The notes below the pieces were generated by a model. That model worked only from the letters and a program-made list of their open reading frames with translations. It searched no databases and was not told where the DNA came from. A stretch of DNA of 64,000 nt. Source: an uncultured Paracoccaceae bacterium. Lineage in GTDB: Bacteria; Pseudomonadota; Alphaproteobacteria; Rhodobacterales; Rhodobacteraceae. The stretch lies in contig CANMQO010000007.1 of the NCBI GenBank assembly GCA_947500055.1, forward strand, positions 237,079 to 301,078, given 5' to 3'. Shown here piece after piece: positions 62,495 to 64,000 of the stretch (position 1 is the first letter of the stretch; every line of letters starts with the position of its first letter). Position numbers and translations under genes: made by a program.

Positions 62495-63331
62495 TCAGAG
62501 TTCCTGGCTTGTCATCATCCGGGATGAAGCCAGCCCCAGGGCGCGGGAAATATCGTCAAACATGCCATTGAACGCGGTAAAAAGCGCATCATTGAGATCC
62601 TGACCGGCATCCGTTTTCGAAAAATCAATATAAGTCTGCAGATCATCATCCGATAGTGGTTCATAAGCCATGTAAAGGAAGGAATAGACCCATTCGGAGG
62701 TGCTTGCCCGGATGTCATCCTCCTGCTCCCAAACGTCCTGCAAAGCCAGTTCCGCCGTCATCCCATCCGGCATCGCGCCGCCATCCAGAAGCCCCATATA
62801 GAATGCATAATTTGAATTCAGGGCACCGACCACGTTGGTCTCGATCAGGTCATTTGCTGCGACATAGGCCGTGACCATGTCAAAGCGTGGTGTCTGATCG
62901 GCAGCGGCCAATGCAGCTGCCTCCTTGCTGGCCTCGTCAACCGCATCATCCAGCAGTGCTTCACGGGCGCTGACCTCCAGTTGCACGATTGTCCGGCCCG
63001 GCTCCGTGGTAAAGAACGCCAGCATCGCGTCGATATCGTCACCCTCCAACTCCTCGGCAAAGGCGGCGCGCACCTCTTCATGCATCATCTCGACATCGTA
63101 GATCTCAGAGACCATGGCATCCCAACGTGGGCCCGCTGCCGAAGGGAACATGTCATCGGCTATCGTCGCACCATAATCAATGCCTTCGATACGCATGATC
63201 TGCATCATCTCCGGAAGGCCAAGGGCTTCGTACAAAGCCTCCACTTTCTCTGGCGCGGTCTGCTGCCCGGCGACCGGTGAAGCCAAAACCGCACAAGCGG
63301 TGCCAAAGATAATCTGCGCAAGCGCTCTCAT
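62495..63331 (-). CDS. DUF2059-family secreted protein
   Basis: A 278-aa exported protein (signal peptide MRALAQIIFGTACAVLASPVAG, mature start about QQTAPEKVEALYEALGLPEM). FAEELEGDDIDAMLAFFTTEPGR-type text at about 120 is the DUF2059 segment, and the C-terminal half repeats a similar helix bundle (YEPLSDDDLQTYIDFSKTDA). Many acidic residues. Function unknown. The ATG with GAAGGAT upstream was chosen; earlier ATGs keep the frame but spoil the signal peptide. Confidence 0.75.
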   Translation of the reverse strand: MRALAQIIFGTACAVLASPVAGQQTAPEKVEALYEALGLPEMMQIMRIEGIDYGATIADDMFPSAAGPRWDAMVSEIYDVEMMHEEVRAAFAEELEGDDIDAMLAFFTTEPGRTIVQLEVSAREALLDDAVDEASKEAAALAAADQTPRFDMVTAYVAANDLIETNVVGALNSNYAFYMGLLDGGAMPDGMTAELALQDVWEQEDDIRASTSEWVYSFLYMAYEPLSDDDLQTYIDFSKTDAGQDLNDALFTAFNGMFDDISRALGLASSRMMTSQEL

Positions 63332-63471
63332 CTGTCGATCCTTCAAACTTTGCATGTGATGAGTGATATGCCTCCACACCCGGCTTTCCAAGGGGACTGA
63401 CGGAAATGTCAGGAAATGGCGATTGGGCCTTGCACCACGCGCGGCTGCGCATTACGACGCGCCTACCCCGC

Positions 63472-63561
63472 GGAGAGGTGCCGGAGTGGTCGAACGGGGC
63501 GGTCTCGAAAACCGTTGTGCCTTCACGGGTACCCAGGGTTCGAATCCCTGTCTCTCCGCCA
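63472..63561 (+). tRNA. tRNA-Ser (anticodon CGA)
   Basis: GGAGAGG pairs with TCTCTCC in the acceptor stem, with a discriminator G and an encoded CCA. The anticodon loop CTCGAAA puts CGA at 63506-63508. The T-loop GGTTCGAATCC is standard, and the variable arm is long, as in a class II serine tRNA. Confidence 0.95.
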
Positions 63562-63602
63562 TTTTCACTTTTCTGTATGATTTCAATGCCTTACGGCAAT
63601 TC

Positions 63603-63635
63603 ATTGACCAACGTTGACCTGCGTTATTGACCAAC
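63603..63635. repeat. Direct repeat ATTGACCAAC, two copies
   Basis: ATTGACCAAC occurs twice 23 bases apart, just 3' of the tRNA and before a small membrane protein gene. It could be a -35 array or a recombinase-related site. Confidence 0.4.
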
Positions 63636-63648
63636 TTTGAGGATGCTC

Positions 63649-63858
63649 ATGAGGGCAAGACTATTCGGCTTTGTAGTGGGCGCTCTTCTAGGTGCCTTCT
63701 TTGGTGCAGGAACCGGCATTGCATCCGGTGGTGAAGGATATAACGGGATATGGGTCTTCACTCCGTTGTTTGCTTTGATGGGTTTCTTCGCCACCCCCGA
63801 TTTTGTCAGGCTCTGGCAACGTATGCGGCGTTTTTGGGGGTGGGCTGAAAAAGACTGA
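63649..63858 (+). CDS. Small membrane protein, unknown
   Basis: A 69-aa protein with two membrane segments (FGFVVGALLGAFFGAGTGIA; IWVFTPLFALMGFFATPDFV) and a basic, aromatic tail (RLWQRMRRFWGWAEKD). No family recognised. Three in-frame starts exist; the one with GAGG six or seven bases upstream was chosen. It lies between the tRNA and the recombinase remnant, possibly in a mobile element. Confidence 0.5.
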   Translation: MRARLFGFVVGALLGAFFGAGTGIASGGEGYNGIWVFTPLFALMGFFATPDFVRLWQRMRRFWGWAEKD

Positions 63859-63885
63859 TACGTCCCAGCACAATTGAGCGTATCA
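63848..63885 (-). terminator. Terminator after the recombinase gene
   Basis: TGATACG and CGTATCA form a 7-bp stem, followed on the minus strand by GTCTTTTT. It overlaps the end of the small membrane protein gene. Confidence 0.6.
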
Positions 63886-63909
63886 AATAATCGAGGATGC
63901 TCAGCGCCA

Positions 63910-64000
63910 TCAGGCTGCTTTTCCCTCCCATGCCCTCAACACGCCCTCAGCATGCACCGGGTCGGCCTTGATGCGGAGAACTGCTTGCCGTGACAGGCCT
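63910..64000 (-). CDS. Probable serine recombinase, 3' end only
   Basis: The last 29 codons of a gene that enters from the right edge: GLSRQAVLRIKADPVHAEGV followed by LRAWEGKAA. The LSRQ.VLRIK pattern is the C-terminal resolvase helix-turn-helix of serine recombinases, and ADPxxAExxLxxW its usual tail. Only the C-terminus is visible, so family is moderately sure and integrity unknown. Confidence 0.55.
   Translation of the reverse strand, partial: GLSRQAVLRIKADPVHAEGVLRAWEGKAA

Overview
The window reads as a chromosomal segment of an alphaproteobacterium of the Rhodobacteraceae (marine Roseobacter group). The pointers are a ribosomal protein L21 with a long Ala/Lys-rich C-terminal extension, an olsB-olsA ornithine-lipid pair, a ChpT-type phosphotransferase next to a DUF3553 protein, a GcvT-fused dimethylglycine dehydrogenase, a cysteine-free HemB metal site, a LuxR regulator coupled to aroQ, and many 4-bp ATGA/GTGA start-stop overlaps. 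This is inferred from family knowledge; no search was run. There is no rRNA operon, CRISPR array or complete insertion sequence; one tRNA-Ser is present.

Layout. 0-5.8 kb: partial DMT exporter, FadL-type porin, a second DMT exporter, a divergent pair of secreted proteins (one a metallopeptidase-like protein lacking its catalytic Glu), a 358-aa orphan protein, and a Hint-domain protein preceded by a perfect CtrA-type box. 5.8-14.8 kb: dimethylglycine dehydrogenase with a MobA-like nucleotidyltransferase, a SYLF lipoprotein, hemB, DUF599, mfd. 14.8-25.2 kb: O-antigen ligase-like protein, an acyl-CoA ligase/FrnE/MFS operon with a divergent XRE-cupin regulator, arsC-aqpS, a peptide-type solute-binding protein, a candidate small RNA, 3-hydroxybutyrate dehydrogenase plus patatin. 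25.2-34.5 kb: LysE exporter, DUF502, psuK-psuG, a DUF4198/HupE head-to-head pair, rpsB-tsf, an unusual ribbon-helix-helix/EF-hand protein, and a LuxR regulator. 34.5-46.4 kb: aroQ, UDP-glucose dehydrogenase, a 1306-aa class III cyclase/AAA protein, and a convergent three-gene operon (ThDP enzyme, FAD amine oxidase, Cys-less KAS III-like protein), then a Ca2+/Na+ antiporter.

46.4-64 kb: thioesterase and enoyl-CoA hydratase, an ArsR/AHSA1/AlkD cassette with a possibly leaderless promoter, M32 carboxypeptidase, ctaA, trmJ, a ThiE-like protein, olsA-olsB, DUF3553/chpT, proA-proB-obgE, acetyltransferases, rpmA-rplU, a lipoprotein, a DUF2059 protein, tRNA-Ser(CGA), a small membrane protein and the 3' end of a probable serine recombinase gene at the right edge.

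The best candidates for undescribed biology are (i) the operon at 40.5-45.0 kb with its convergent cyclase, which may make an alpha-keto-acid-derived metabolite, (ii) the gene at 32.5-33.3 kb, which by its two in-frame starts could yield either a membrane-tethered DNA-binding calcium sensor or a secreted EF-hand protein, with a tandem repeat upstream that could be its operator, and (iii) the orphan sRNA-like transcript unit near 23.2 kb.
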